Shown piece after piece: positions 8,889 to 17,624 of a DNA stretch of 64,000 bases. The DNA lies in the NCBI RefSeq assembly GCF_900100875.1, contig NZ_FNKQ01000003.1, forward strand, positions 248,001 to 312,000, written 5' to 3'. The first letter of the stretch is position 1. The number at the start of each line of letters is the position of its first letter. Origin of the DNA: Halopelagius longus (GTDB lineage: Archaea > Halobacteriota > Halobacteria > Halobacteriales > Haloferacaceae). The translations under genes and the position numbers were made by a program. Under the pieces are notes generated by a model that made no database searches, was not told where the DNA came from, and was given only the letters and a program-made list of their open reading frames with translations.

Positions 8889-8905
8889 TGTGAACGAATA
8901 TTACA
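8889..8905 (+). promoter_or_regulatory. Candidate sugar-island operator upstream of glucoamylase
   Basis: Imperfect palindrome TGTGAACGAATATTACA. Its core GTGAACGAATA (8890-8900) is repeated exactly at 12363-12373 in front of the binding-protein gene. It lies immediately upstream of the TATA-like TTATG at 8913-8917, which is 26-30 nt from the ATG at 8943, an activator-like position. TrmB or another local regulator could bind; the published TrmB consensus (TACT-N7/8-AGTA) does not match. Confidence 0.45.
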
Positions 8906-8942
8906 CCAAAAGTTATGTCGCTGCGGCGGGGAGGCTCCCACG

Positions 8943-11042
8943 ATGCAACTTCGAGACGCGCTGAACGACTACAAGCGTCACCGGGACCACGAGACCCGGT
9001 TTCCGGGCGAGTGCCGGACGACGACCGGTCGCTTCTCCGGACTGGACGGTCGGTTGGTCCACGTCGACGAAGACGGGCGATTACGCGACTTCAGCTACCC
9101 CCTCGTCGGACTGACCGGCGTCGTCCGGTCCAGAGTGGGCGTCCGGCCCGCGGGCGCGGCGGACTCCGAGACGACGTGGTTCGACGCCGAGGGGGGCGAC
9201 CAGCGCTACCACGGGGACACCGCGCTCGTCGTGACGACGCACGAGACGCCGCACGGCGTCGTCTCGCAGTACGACCTGACGCTGGGCGACGTGCACGTGA
9301 CGCACGTGGACGCCTCGGAGGCCGACGGCGAACTCGACGTGGCGGCGTGCGTCGGCTTCGGCCCCGACGGCCGCGACACGCAGATCGGTCAACTGCGCCA
9401 CGGCGACGCCGTCGAGGTGTACCACGCCGAGGAGCACGACTACCTCGCCAGCGCGACGGGGTTCGAGACGCTCCGCGGCGAGGCGTTCGGCGGGTTCGAC
9501 GGACTCGCGGGCGACGCCCCCGACCCGTACCCGCGTCCCGTCTCCGAGGACCGGTACGAGGACGGCCAACTGAGCGGCGACGTGGTGGGCGTCCTCCCCG
9601 CGCCCGACGGGTCGGCGACGTTCGCGACGCTCCTGACCGACCGCTCCGAGCGCCCCCGGGCGGACGCCCTCGACGCCGTGCGGACGGCCGCAGCGGAGTA
9701 CGCCGACGTATCGGCGCTGGAACGCGCCGCCGAGGCGCAGGTGGGAGACGTCTCGGGACCGTACGCCGATGCCGTCGCCGCCGACCTGCGCGTCCTCTCT
9801 CTCCTCTCGGGACCGCGCGGCCTCCGCGCCGCCGGTCCGGATTTCGACCCCTACTACGTCTACTCCGGCGGGTACGGCTACACGTGGTTCCGCGACGACT
9901 CGGAGATATCGCTGTTCCTGCTGGAGTCGGACCGGCGGTTCGGGCTCGGACTCTCGGAGTGGCACGAGAAGAGCGCGCGGTCGTACCGCGAGACCCAACT
10001 GGACGACGGGTCGTGGCCCCACCGCGTCTGGCCGTTCGACGGGTCGTTAGCCCCCGGATGGGCGAACGGCCGACTCGAAGCGGGCGACGACGTGGAGTAC
10101 CAAGCCGACCAGACCGGGAGCGTCGTCTCCTTCCTCGCGTCGTACCTCGCGGAGACCGACGGCGAGGAGGCCGAGGCGGTTCGAGAGACGCTCGAACGCG
10201 CGTTCGACGGGATGGACGACACGCTGGCCGACGACGGCCGCCCCGCGACGTGCCAGAACGCCTGGGAGGACGCGTCGGGGCGGTTCGCCCACACGGCGGC
10301 GACGTTCCTCGAAGCCTACTCGGCGCTCGCGGCGGCCGATATCGAGGGGCTCTCGGAGCGAGCGCTCGCCCGCGCCGAGGACGTCTACCGCGCCATCGAC
10401 GACCTGTGGGTGCCGGAACGCGGCATCTACGCCCTCCGGGAGTACGGCCCCGACGCCGACCGGGCGGGCGAACTCGACGAACGCTGCGACTCGGCGGCGC
10501 TTGCGCTTTCGAGCGCGCACCGCACGTACGCCGAGGTGGGCGAGGTGGACGAACGGCGACTCGACCGCCTCGTCTCCCACGTCGAAACGGTCACCGAGGA
10601 ACTGTACCGCGACCCCGCAGAGAGCGACGTGGCGGGACTGATCCGCTACGAGGGCGACGGCTGGCGGACGCGAACGCAGGACGACGAGAAGATTTGGACC
10701 GTCTCGACGGCGTGGGGCGCACACGCCGCCGCGAGCCTGAGCGCGCACCTCTCGGACCGCGGCGACGACCGGGCGGAGTCGCTGGCGGCGACGGCGAGCG
10801 AACTCCTCGGGCACGTCCTCCCCGGCGGGTCGCTCTGTCTGGCGAACGGCTACCTCCCCGAACAGGTGTTCGACGAGGGGACGCCCGATAGCGCGACGCC
10901 GTTGGGGTGGCCCCACGCCCTCCGACTCGCGACGGTGGCGCTGATGGACGAGTACGAGATGATAGATGCGGGATCGGCGGCGACGGAGCGTCTGCCGCCT
11001 CGGCGGAGCGCGAACGTCGGAACGCCCGACGCCGACGACTGA
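8943..11042 (+). CDS. GH15 glucoamylase (glucan 1,4-alpha-glucosidase)
   Basis: 699 aa. An N-terminal beta-sandwich (about residues 1-270) precedes an (alpha/alpha)6 barrel, the layout of prokaryotic GH15 enzymes. Catalytic segments are visible: NAWEDASGRF with the general acid Glu near residue 440, and GYLPEQVFDEGTPD with the general base Glu near 638. Substrate-site motifs include YTWFRDDSEI near 320 and WEDASGRFAHTAATF. No export signal, so it likely releases glucose from imported maltodextrins or internal glycogen-like polymers. The stop is 8 bp from the convergent ATPase gene. A TATA-like box at 8913 supports the chosen ATG. Confidence 0.9.
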   Translation: MQLRDALNDYKRHRDHETRFPGECRTTTGRFSGLDGRLVHVDEDGRLRDFSYPLVGLTGVVRSRVGVRPAGAADSETTWFDAEGGDQRYHGDTALVVTTHETPHGVVSQYDLTLGDVHVTHVDASEADGELDVAACVGFGPDGRDTQIGQLRHGDAVEVYHAEEHDYLASATGFETLRGEAFGGFDGLAGDAPDPYPRPVSEDRYEDGQLSGDVVGVLPAPDGSATFATLLTDRSERPRADALDAVRTAAAEYADVSALERAAEAQVGDVSGPYADAVAADLRVLSLLSGPRGLRAAGPDFDPYYVYSGGYGYTWFRDDSEISLFLLESDRRFGLGLSEWHEKSARSYRETQLDDGSWPHRVWPFDGSLAPGWANGRLEAGDDVEYQADQTGSVVSFLASYLAETDGEEAEAVRETLERAFDGMDDTLADDGRPATCQNAWEDASGRFAHTAATFLEAYSALAAADIEGLSERALARAEDVYRAIDDLWVPERGIYALREYGPDADRAGELDERCDSAALALSSAHRTYAEVGEVDERRLDRLVSHVETVTEELYRDPAESDVAGLIRYEGDGWRTRTQDDEKIWTVSTAWGAHAAASLSAHLSDRGDDRAESLAATASELLGHVLPGGSLCLANGYLPEQVFDEGTPDSATPLGWPHALRLATVALMDEYEMIDAGSAATERLPPRRSANVGTPDADD

Positions 11043-11049
11043 ACTCCGA

Positions 11050-12177
11050 TTACGCCGTCGCTTTCTTCCGTTCGGTCGGTTCCTCCCAGAGGAGCGACTC
11101 GCCCGACGCCGCGTCGAACAGGGTGACGTCGCGTTGGTCGAACGTCACGCGAATCGCGTCGCCGTTCGACGGTTCGACGTGCGAGTCCACGCGGGCGATG
11201 AAGTCGGGACCGAGGTCCAAGTGGAGGTAGTTGTCGCTCCCGACGGGTTCGACCACCTCGACGGTGGCGAGGAGGCCGTCCTCGCCGTCGGTGACGGTGA
11301 CGTTCTCCGGGCGGATTCCGAGGCGCGCCTCGGTCACGCCCGTCTCCGAGACGGCGCGGGCCGCCTCGCCCGTCAGTTCGTACTCGAAGCCGTCGTCGTT
11401 CGTGAGGGCGACGCGTCCGCCGTCGCCCGCAACGGCCACGTCGAGGAAGTTCATCGACGGCGACCCGACGAACCCGCCGACGAACTCGTTGCGCGGGTTG
11501 CGGTACACCTCCTTCGGCGCGCCCGTCTGCTGGAGGACGCCGTCGTTGAGGATGGCGATGCGGTCGCCCATCGTCATCGCCTCCTCTTGGTCGTGCGTGA
11601 CGTAGATGGCGGTGATGCCGAGTTCGTTCTGGAGGCGCTGAATCTCCGTCCGCATCGTCGTCCGGAGTTTCGCGTCGAGGTTCGAGAGCGGTTCGTCGAA
11701 CAGGAACACGTCGGGTTCGCGCACGATGGCGCGCCCGAGGGCGACTCGCTGTTTCTGCCCGCCGGACAGTTCGTCTGGTCGGTCGTCCAGCAGTTCCTCG
11801 ATGTCCATCATCTCGGCCGTCTCGCGGACTCGCTCCTCGCGTTCGTCCTTCGAGAGGTCGGTGCTCATCCGCAGACCGAACGCCATGTTCTGCCGGACGG
11901 TCTTGTGCGGGTACAGCGCGTAGTTCTGAAACACCATCGCCACGTCGCGCCGGCGGGCGTGCACGTCGGTCACGTCCTCGCCGTCGATTTCGATGGTCCC
12001 CGACGTGGGCGATTCCAGTCCCGCCAGCATCCGGAGCGTGGTCGATTTCCCGCACCCCGAGGGACCGACCACGGTGACGAACTCTCCGTCCTCGACGTCG
12101 AGCGACACGTCGTCCACCGCGACGATGCGCCCGTTGTCGAACTCCTTTCTGAGATTATCGAGCGTTACGGTTGCCAT
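11050..12177 (-). CDS. malK: Sugar ABC transporter ATP-binding protein (MalK/UgpC type)
   Basis: 375 aa. ABC domain with Walker A GPSGCGKST, Q-loop FQNYALYPH, signature LSGGQKQR, Walker B VFLFDEPLSNLD and switch HDQEEAM, followed by a C-terminal TOBE/regulatory domain (about residues 235-375) typical of MalK, MsmK and UgpC. It energises the importer encoded on the opposite strand immediately to the right. A TATA-like TATA at 12201-12206 sits about 27 nt upstream of the ATG, so the transcript is probably leaderless. C-terminal domains of this class may interact with regulators, which fits a sugar-induction circuit. Confidence 0.93.
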   Translation of the reverse strand: MATVTLDNLRKEFDNGRIVAVDDVSLDVEDGEFVTVVGPSGCGKSTTLRMLAGLESPTSGTIEIDGEDVTDVHARRRDVAMVFQNYALYPHKTVRQNMAFGLRMSTDLSKDEREERVRETAEMMDIEELLDDRPDELSGGQKQRVALGRAIVREPDVFLFDEPLSNLDAKLRTTMRTEIQRLQNELGITAIYVTHDQEEAMTMGDRIAILNDGVLQQTGAPKEVYRNPRNEFVGGFVGSPSMNFLDVAVAGDGGRVALTNDDGFEYELTGEAARAVSETGVTEARLGIRPENVTVTDGEDGLLATVEVVEPVGSDNYLHLDLGPDFIARVDSHVEPSNGDAIRVTFDQRDVTLFDAASGESLLWEEPTERKKATA

Positions 12178-12237
12178 TGCCCCGTGACTTGTTACGACGG
12201 TGTATAGTTCTTACCCTCTCTCGTGGATTTGTGATGC

Positions 12238-12250
12238 ACTATTTCGTAGT
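12238..12250. promoter_or_regulatory. Inverted repeat upstream of the ATPase gene
   Basis: ACTA-N5-TAGT palindrome about 60 nt upstream of the malK-like start, in the 215-bp divergent region shared with the binding-protein gene. It is short, so chance is a real alternative; listed because it is the only symmetric element near that promoter. Confidence 0.25.
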
Positions 12251-12361
12251 TCTTTTACGGCCTCTGCTACCGAGACGCTATCGCCGGCCCGTTCGGGCTT
12301 CGACGCCCCCTTTCCCGCTCCACTCGGATGATAAACGGTGAGGGATCCGAATGAATTAAGT

Positions 12362-12378
12362 CGTGAACGAATAATTCA
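12362..12378 (+). promoter_or_regulatory. Candidate operator/TATA region upstream of the sugar-binding protein
   Basis: CGTGAACGAATAATTCA contains the 11-bp core found upstream of the glucoamylase (8890-8900) and a TGAA-N7-TTCA inverted repeat. Its AT-rich half lies 15-24 nt before the ATG at 12393 and may double as the TATA box, so a bound protein would overlap the promoter here but lie upstream of it at the glucoamylase gene. Confidence 0.45.
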
Positions 12379-12392
12379 TCTCACGTTCAGCC

Positions 12393-13661
12393 ATGACCAT
12401 GGAACGCAGAACGCTGCTGAAGCGTCTCGGAACCGCGGGCGTCGCCGCGGCGCTCGCGGGGTGCGTGGGCGTCCAGAGCCAAGGAGACCAGACGGCGCAG
12501 TCGGGCGGCGAGTCGTCCGCCGAGGGTGGGACGGACGACGCCTCCGCCGGAACCGCGAAAGCGTGGTACAGGCTCTCCGATACGGAGCTTCCCGCTCGGG
12601 AGGCCGCGCTAAAGCAATTCAACGAGCAGTCCGAGCACACGATAAAGGGCGCGGACATCTCGGACATGCGCAAGAAGACGACGAGCGCGATTCCCGCCGG
12701 ACAGGGACCGGAGACGTTCGAGTGGGCGCACGACTTGGCGGGAGACTACCTCAACCGCGGCTTCATCGTCGGCCAAGGGGACGAACTGAGCCTGAGCCTC
12801 GATGAGTTCACCGACGCGGCGGCCGAAGCGGCGCAGTACGACGGGAACGTCGTCGGACTGCCGCACACGGCCGAAACCGTCGCCCTCCTCTACAACAAGG
12901 AGTACGTGGACGAAGCGCCGGAAACCGTCGCGGACATGAAGGCCGTGATGGAGGAGCACCACGACCCGAGCAACAACCAGTACGGGCTGGGGATGCCCTT
13001 CGCTGACCCCTACTTCCTGAGCGCGTGGGCGCACGCGTTCGGCGGCTACTACTTCGACCACTCGAAGGACGAACCGCTCGGCGTCGCGAAGTCCGAAACC
13101 GTCGAGGGCGTCCAGTTCGCGGTGGACAACTTCGTGCCGTACATGCCGAACGACCCCACGTACGAACCGCAGGCGTCCGCCTTCGCGGAGGGTAACGCCG
13201 CGTTCGCCATCAACGGCCCGTGGTACCTCTCGACGCTCAACGAGAAGGGCGTCGACTACGGCATCGCGAAACTGCCGACGCCCGAGGGCGGCGAACCGAG
13301 GCCCTACACGGGAATCACCCTCTGGTACTTCTCGAAGAAGATGGGCGAGGGCGGCGCGTCCGCCGCGGCGGCCCGCGAGTTCATCGAGTGGTACGTCACG
13401 AACGAGGACCTGCTTCGGAAGCGCGCCGAGGAGACGGGGAGCATCCCCGTCCTGACGAGTCTCGCCGAGAGCGGCGACCTGCCGGAGAACGTGCAGGGCT
13501 TCGCCGAGGCGGTCCAGCAGGGCTACCCGATGCCCGCGCACCCGAAGATGAACAAGGTGTGGGACCCCGTGAAGGCCGCGCTGACGAAGGGGTTCAACGG
13601 GAAGGACGTCCAGAAGGCGATGGATGCGGCCGCGACGGAAATCCGCGGAAACTGGGAGTAA
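12393..13661 (+). CDS. malE: Sugar ABC transporter substrate-binding lipoprotein
   Basis: 422 aa extracellular solute-binding protein (family 1, MalE-like). The N-terminus MERRTLLKRLGTAGVAAALAGC combines a Tat-type twin Arg with a lipobox (LAGC near residue 24), so the protein is folded in the cytoplasm, exported by Tat and lipid-anchored outside. A Ser/Gly/Asp-rich linker follows. The remaining ~370 residues are the two-lobe binding domain, with FAINGPWYLS and related MalE motifs. The ligand is most likely a maltodextrin, judged by the neighbouring glucoamylase and GH13 genes. First gene of a binding protein-permease-permease operon (9-bp gap to the next gene). An in-frame ATG 6 bp downstream is an alternative start. 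Confidence 0.92.
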   Translation: MTMERRTLLKRLGTAGVAAALAGCVGVQSQGDQTAQSGGESSAEGGTDDASAGTAKAWYRLSDTELPAREAALKQFNEQSEHTIKGADISDMRKKTTSAIPAGQGPETFEWAHDLAGDYLNRGFIVGQGDELSLSLDEFTDAAAEAAQYDGNVVGLPHTAETVALLYNKEYVDEAPETVADMKAVMEEHHDPSNNQYGLGMPFADPYFLSAWAHAFGGYYFDHSKDEPLGVAKSETVEGVQFAVDNFVPYMPNDPTYEPQASAFAEGNAAFAINGPWYLSTLNEKGVDYGIAKLPTPEGGEPRPYTGITLWYFSKKMGEGGASAAAAREFIEWYVTNEDLLRKRAEETGSIPVLTSLAESGDLPENVQGFAEAVQQGYPMPAHPKMNKVWDPVKAALTKGFNGKDVQKAMDAAATEIRGNWE

Positions 13662-13670
13662 GGACGACCA

Positions 13671-14690
13671 ATGAGTACTGCTTCACGCGTTGCACGCCGC
13701 GTCAAGGAGGTTCCGTTCCTCGACAAGAGCGACGTGTCGCTCCTCTTCGTCCTGCCGGGACTGTTCGTCTTCTCGGCGTTCATGCTGTTTCCGGTGCTGT
13801 ACCTGCTCGGCATCTCCTTTACGAACGCCGCGCCCGCGAACCTGTTCGCCGGCGAAGGCGCACTGTCGGTGCTGACGTTCGGAGAGGCGGCGTTCGTCGG
13901 CTTGGAGAACTACACACAGGTGCTGTTCGGCGGCACGTTCGACGTCGTGTTGTTCGGCGAGACGCTCCTTACCCTGCCGATAAACGGCCAGTTTTGGAAC
14001 TCCTTCGGCGTGACGTGGCTGTTCGTCGCCACGAGCGTCACGCTGAAGATCACGCTGAGTCTGACGATCGCCTTGGTCGTGACCGGCGAACGGGTCCGCG
14101 GCAAGCGGTTCATGCGTTCGCTCATCATCCTCCCGATGGGGCTGCCCGCCATCTTCACCATCACCGTCTGGCGCGGCATCTTCAGTTCCGCCGAGTTCGG
14201 GCTCGCGAACCAGATTCTCGCCGCGCTCGGGTTGGAGACGGTGTCGTGGCTCAGTAACCGGTGGATGGCGTTCCTCGCCTACAACGTCACGGAGGCGTGG
14301 TTGGCCTACCCGTTCATGGTCATCATCACCGTCAGCGCGCTTCAGGACGTGCCCGACGAACTCCACGAGGCGGCGATGGTCGACGGCGCGGGCTACGTCG
14401 CTCGCTTCTTCCACGTCACCCTTCCCTCCATCAAGAAGCCGGTGCTGTTCGCGTCGATTCTGACCGCGGCGGCGTCGTTCCAGCAGTTCCTCATCCCCTT
14501 CGTGTTCAACGAGGGCGGACCGGCGCGGCAGAACGAACTCATCGTCGTGTACGGCTACCGCGAGGCGTTGTCGTTCTCGCAGTACGGTCGCGGGGCGGCG
14601 ATAAGCCTCATCGCCGTCCTGTTCATCGGCGCGTTCATGTGGTTGAACGTCAAGCGCGGACGACTCGCAGACGGGGTGAACGAAGCGTGA
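13671..14690 (+). CDS. malF: Sugar ABC transporter permease (MalF-like)
   Basis: 339 aa integral membrane protein with about six transmembrane helices; the first is near residues 24-46 (FVLPGLFVFSAFMLFPVLYLLGI). The cytoplasmic EAA loop that contacts the ATPase is visible as ELHEAAMVDGAGYVARFFHVTLP near residue 230. It has the shorter N-terminus of archaeal MalF proteins, without the large periplasmic P2 insertion of E. coli MalF. It overlaps the next permease by 4 nt (GTGA), a sign of translational coupling. Confidence 0.93.
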   Translation: MSTASRVARRVKEVPFLDKSDVSLLFVLPGLFVFSAFMLFPVLYLLGISFTNAAPANLFAGEGALSVLTFGEAAFVGLENYTQVLFGGTFDVVLFGETLLTLPINGQFWNSFGVTWLFVATSVTLKITLSLTIALVVTGERVRGKRFMRSLIILPMGLPAIFTITVWRGIFSSAEFGLANQILAALGLETVSWLSNRWMAFLAYNVTEAWLAYPFMVIITVSALQDVPDELHEAAMVDGAGYVARFFHVTLPSIKKPVLFASILTAAASFQQFLIPFVFNEGGPARQNELIVVYGYREALSFSQYGRGAAISLIAVLFIGAFMWLNVKRGRLADGVNEA

Positions 14691-15835
14691 GCCTCTTCGA
14701 CGGCGTCGCACGGAAGTTGAAGGAGGACACGCTCACCGTCGTCTCCGCACCCCTCGAAGTCGCCCGCGACGCGGCGTACACCGTCGAGGGCGTCCGCAAC
14801 GGCGAGATATCGCCCGTCGAACCGCTGAAGACGACGGGCGCGACGCTCGGCGCACTCGTCGGCGTCCTGTTGCTCCTGTTTCCCATCTACTGGATACTCA
14901 TCGCGGCGCTCTCGGGGACCGGCGGCTCCATCTACTCCTCCAGCGGTCTGAAACTGTTCCCGGAGAGTCCGTCCTTGGTGCCGTTCCTCTGGGTCGTCGG
15001 CGACCTGATAATCCCGGCGTACAGCATCTCGCTGAACGTTCCGTTGAGCGATATCGCCGTCGTGTTCAACACGCCGCAGGTGGTGTTCCTCGACGTGAGC
15101 GCGCTGAAACCGGGGACGGTCGGGCGAATCGCGTTCGGTTCGACCGAACTGTTCCCCGGGTTCGGCGTCCAACCCGTCGAGAACCCCTCGACGTTCAAGA
15201 AGTTCTTCTGGAACAGCCTCACCGTGGCGATTCCGACGGTCATCATCTCGATGTGTCTGGTCGTCCCGGCGGCATACGCCCTCTCGCGGCGGGAGTTCAT
15301 CCTCCGCCGGAAGATTCTGTTCGTCTACGTGCTGATGACGCAGGTGGGGAGCGGACTCGGCATCGCCCTCCTCATCGGACTGTACACGGTGTACGTCCAG
15401 TTCGGCATCAACGACAACAAACTCGCACTCGCCGTCTACTACGCGGCGACGGCGGTGCCGTTCAACACGTGGCTCTTGAAGACGTACATGGACGGCATCC
15501 CCGTCTCCTACGAGGAGGCGGCGGTGGTGGACGGCGCGCCGCCGTGGCGCGTCGTCACCGAAGTCATCGTCCCCCTGTCTGCGGCGGGACTGGCGACGGT
15601 GTTCATCTTCACCTTCCTGACGGGGTGGACGGAGTTCGTCGTCGCCCAAACCCTCCTCGGCACGGAGAACTACACGCTCCCGGTCGGGTTGTTCTCGCTG
15701 ATAAGCGAGTACTCCATCCCGTGGGCGCGGTTCTCGGCGTTCGCGCTCACGTTCGCCGCGCCCATCATGCTCGTGTACCTGTTCGCCCAACGGTACATCG
15801 AGGGCGGCCTCTCGTTCAGCGGGATGGAAGGCTGA
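14687..15835 (+). CDS. malG: Sugar ABC transporter permease (MalG-like)
   Basis: 382 aa. A cytoplasmic N-terminal extension of ~55 residues precedes the first helix (GALVGVLLLLFPIYWILIAAL). A ~110-residue external loop is inserted between helices 1 and 2, longer than in E. coli MalG. The EAA motif is SYEEAAVVDGAPPWRVVTEVIVPL near residue 280. The GTG start at 14687 overlaps the upstream stop; the alternative of a long upstream extension in this frame lies inside malF and is rejected. A T-rich tract just after the stop (15843-15857) may terminate the operon. Confidence 0.92.
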   Translation: MSLFDGVARKLKEDTLTVVSAPLEVARDAAYTVEGVRNGEISPVEPLKTTGATLGALVGVLLLLFPIYWILIAALSGTGGSIYSSSGLKLFPESPSLVPFLWVVGDLIIPAYSISLNVPLSDIAVVFNTPQVVFLDVSALKPGTVGRIAFGSTELFPGFGVQPVENPSTFKKFFWNSLTVAIPTVIISMCLVVPAAYALSRREFILRRKILFVYVLMTQVGSGLGIALLIGLYTVYVQFGINDNKLALAVYYAATAVPFNTWLLKTYMDGIPVSYEEAAVVDGAPPWRVVTEVIVPLSAAGLATVFIFTFLTGWTEFVVAQTLLGTENYTLPVGLFSLISEYSIPWARFSAFALTFAAPIMLVYLFAQRYIEGGLSFSGMEG

Positions 15836-15842
15836 ACCCGCG

Positions 15843-15857
15843 GTTATATCTTTTCTT
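15843..15857 (+). terminator. T-rich tract after the sugar importer operon
   Basis: TTATATCTTTTCTTC begins about 8 nt after the malG-like stop. Archaeal transcription often ends at such T-rich runs, and no gene in this direction follows for 225 bp. Confidence 0.4.
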
Positions 15858-15957
15858 CGCGTGCGCGCGTATCGGCGACGGGGCGCGGCGACCGACGCCC
15901 TCCCGTCCCCCGAGAGACGTTCCCACGCGTTCGGTGCGGATTCGAAGTCGTTAAAGG

Positions 15958-16057
15958 CGAACCGAAGGAAGGTTCGGTAACTCGCTGGTCAGACGGGCAC
16001 GCCAGCGGGCACCCGTGAGAACGGGACGAAATGTGGAGGAGCGTCGAACGCCCCTCC
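15958..16057 (+). promoter_or_regulatory. Structured 5' leader of L15e with stacked hairpins
   Basis: Four hairpins in a row: CGAACC/GGTTCG (15958-15976), CGCTGG/CCAGCG (15983-16007), CCCGT-GAGA-ACGGG with a GNRA tetraloop (16012-16025), and GGAGG-A-GCGT paired with ACGC-C-CCTCC (16035-16057), ending 26 nt before the ATG. A TTAAA box at 15951-15955 predicts transcription starting near 15978, so at least the last three lie in the mRNA. This is unusual in a group where most mRNAs are leaderless. Ribosomal-protein autoregulation or an embedded small RNA are the likely explanations. Confidence 0.5.
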
Positions 16058-16083
16058 GAATCGCAAGCGCCCGTGGTGAAACT

Positions 16084-16674
16084 ATGGCACGAAGCTTCTA
16101 CTCTCACATCAAGGAGGCATGGAAGCAGCCCGGCGACGGCAAACTCGCCGAGCTGCAGTGGCAGCGAAAGCAGGAGTGGCGCGACCAAGGCGCGATAGAG
16201 CGCATCGAGCGTCCGACGCGCCTCGACAAGGCCCGCGAACTCGGCTACAAGGCAAAGCAGGGCATCGTCGTCGCGCGCGTCTCCGTCCGCAAGGGTAACG
16301 CGCGCAAGCAGCGCCACAAGGCCGGACGCCGGTCGAAGCGGCAGGGCGTCAACCGCATCGGTCGCCGCAAGAGCATCCAGCGCATCGCCGAGGAACGCGC
16401 CTCGCGGAAGTTCCCGAACCTGCGCGTCCTCGCGTCGTACTGGGTCGGCGAAGACGGCTCCCAGAAGTGGCACGAAGTGATTCTCGTGGACCCCGAGCAC
16501 CCCGCCATCCAGAGCGACGACGAACTCAACTGGATCTGCAGCGACGACCACAAGGGCCGCGCCTTCCGCGGTCTGACGAACTCGGGCAAGTCGAACCGCG
16601 GCCTCCGCAAGCGCGGGAAGGGTTCGGAACACACCCGTCCCAGCGTCGGCAGCAACCGCCGCCGCGGCAAGTAA
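16084..16674 (+). CDS. rpl15e: Large ribosomal subunit protein L15e
   Basis: 196 aa, basic in contrast to most proteins here. Starts MARSFYSHIKEAWKQP and contains KQGIVVARVSVRKGNARKQR and NLRVLASYWVGEDGSQKWHEVILVDP, diagnostic of eL15. It binds 23S rRNA in the large subunit. The ATG at 16084 is chosen because family members start exactly there; the open frame runs further upstream only through the structured leader. Monocistronic as far as can be seen, with a T-rich tract after the stop (near 16692-16702). Confidence 0.97.
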   Translation: MARSFYSHIKEAWKQPGDGKLAELQWQRKQEWRDQGAIERIERPTRLDKARELGYKAKQGIVVARVSVRKGNARKQRHKAGRRSKRQGVNRIGRRKSIQRIAEERASRKFPNLRVLASYWVGEDGSQKWHEVILVDPEHPAIQSDDELNWICSDDHKGRAFRGLTNSGKSNRGLRKRGKGSEHTRPSVGSNRRRGK

Positions 16675-16748
16675 CGCGCCGCTCCGATTCGGATTTTCTT
16701 TCGCGACCGCCCGAACAGCGACCGCTCCGGCGATTCGACGGGCCGCCC

Positions 16749-17576
16749 TCAGGAGAGCACGACGACCAACAGCGAAAGCGTCACGAAGACGACGTGGGTT
16801 CCGGCGTGCGCCAGCATGGCGGCTTCGAGGTGGTACCGCCACGCGAACCACCCGTAGACGACGCCGCCGAGGGCGTTCAAAAGCACCGTCCGGGCGACGA
16901 CGGACGGCGTGAGCGTCCCGATGCCCGCCACCGCCGGGAGGTGGCCCAGACCGAACAGGAGGGCGGTGATGCCGATGGCGGGCCACATCACGGTCGGTCC
17001 AGGTTTGCGGACGCCGCCGGTGGCGCGCCAGCCCACCCACGCGACGGCCGAGAGCACCCCCCACCGGAGGATGAGTTCCTCGGTGATGCCGCCGTAGAGG
17101 AACCGGACGGGCACCGACGCGAACACTTGAAGGAACGTCGGCCGCCCCTCCACCGCGGGCGTCGCCCCCAACGGCGCGAAGACGACGTCCAGCGACGCCA
17201 ACAGGAGGCCGACGGCCGCACCCGCGCCGATAGCGTAGGGGGCGATATCGCCGAGTTCGGGGAGCACCGGCGTTCCGTGGGTCACCCGGTCGGCGACGAG
17301 GGAGCGAAGGCCGACGAGGGAAGCCGCCCGCGTCCCGACGAGGACGGCGAGGAGGAGAAACGTCGTCGGAGCGACCAAGGAGAGAAATAACACCGCGAGC
17401 GTCGAGAGTCCGGGCACGACGGGGAGCGCACCCGTGAGCGCGATGGTCGCCCCGAGGGAGGCGACGCCGACGAGCCCCAACCCGAGGAGCGCACCCGCGC
17501 GCCGCAGATACGACCCGCCGCCGGCGTCGGTTCCGCCGGACCCGGCGGACGCGTCGGTGGGCGAGCGCATCGTCAT
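16749..17576 (-). CDS. CPBP family intramembrane metalloprotease
   Basis: 275 aa with about seven transmembrane helices. Motif 1 is TEELILRWG (EExxxR) near residue 165, motif 2 is FGLGHLPA near 212, and motif 3 is the NALGGVVYGW/AHAGTHVV segment near 235-260; together these supply the Glu and His metal ligands of the CAAX/Abi (Rce1-like) family. Proposed roles of the family include prenyl-protein processing, bacteriocin immunity and signal cleavage; none can be assigned here. It ends 74 bp from the L15e stop and is convergent with it. Confidence 0.85.
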   Translation of the reverse strand: MTMRSPTDASAGSGGTDAGGGSYLRRAGALLGLGLVGVASLGATIALTGALPVVPGLSTLAVLFLSLVAPTTFLLLAVLVGTRAASLVGLRSLVADRVTHGTPVLPELGDIAPYAIGAGAAVGLLLASLDVVFAPLGATPAVEGRPTFLQVFASVPVRFLYGGITEELILRWGVLSAVAWVGWRATGGVRKPGPTVMWPAIGITALLFGLGHLPAVAGIGTLTPSVVARTVLLNALGGVVYGWFAWRYHLEAAMLAHAGTHVVFVTLSLLVVVLS

Positions 17577-17624
17577 AGTGGCAACATGTCCGGTGAGCGG
17601 ATAAACGCGGCGACGAACCGCCGG

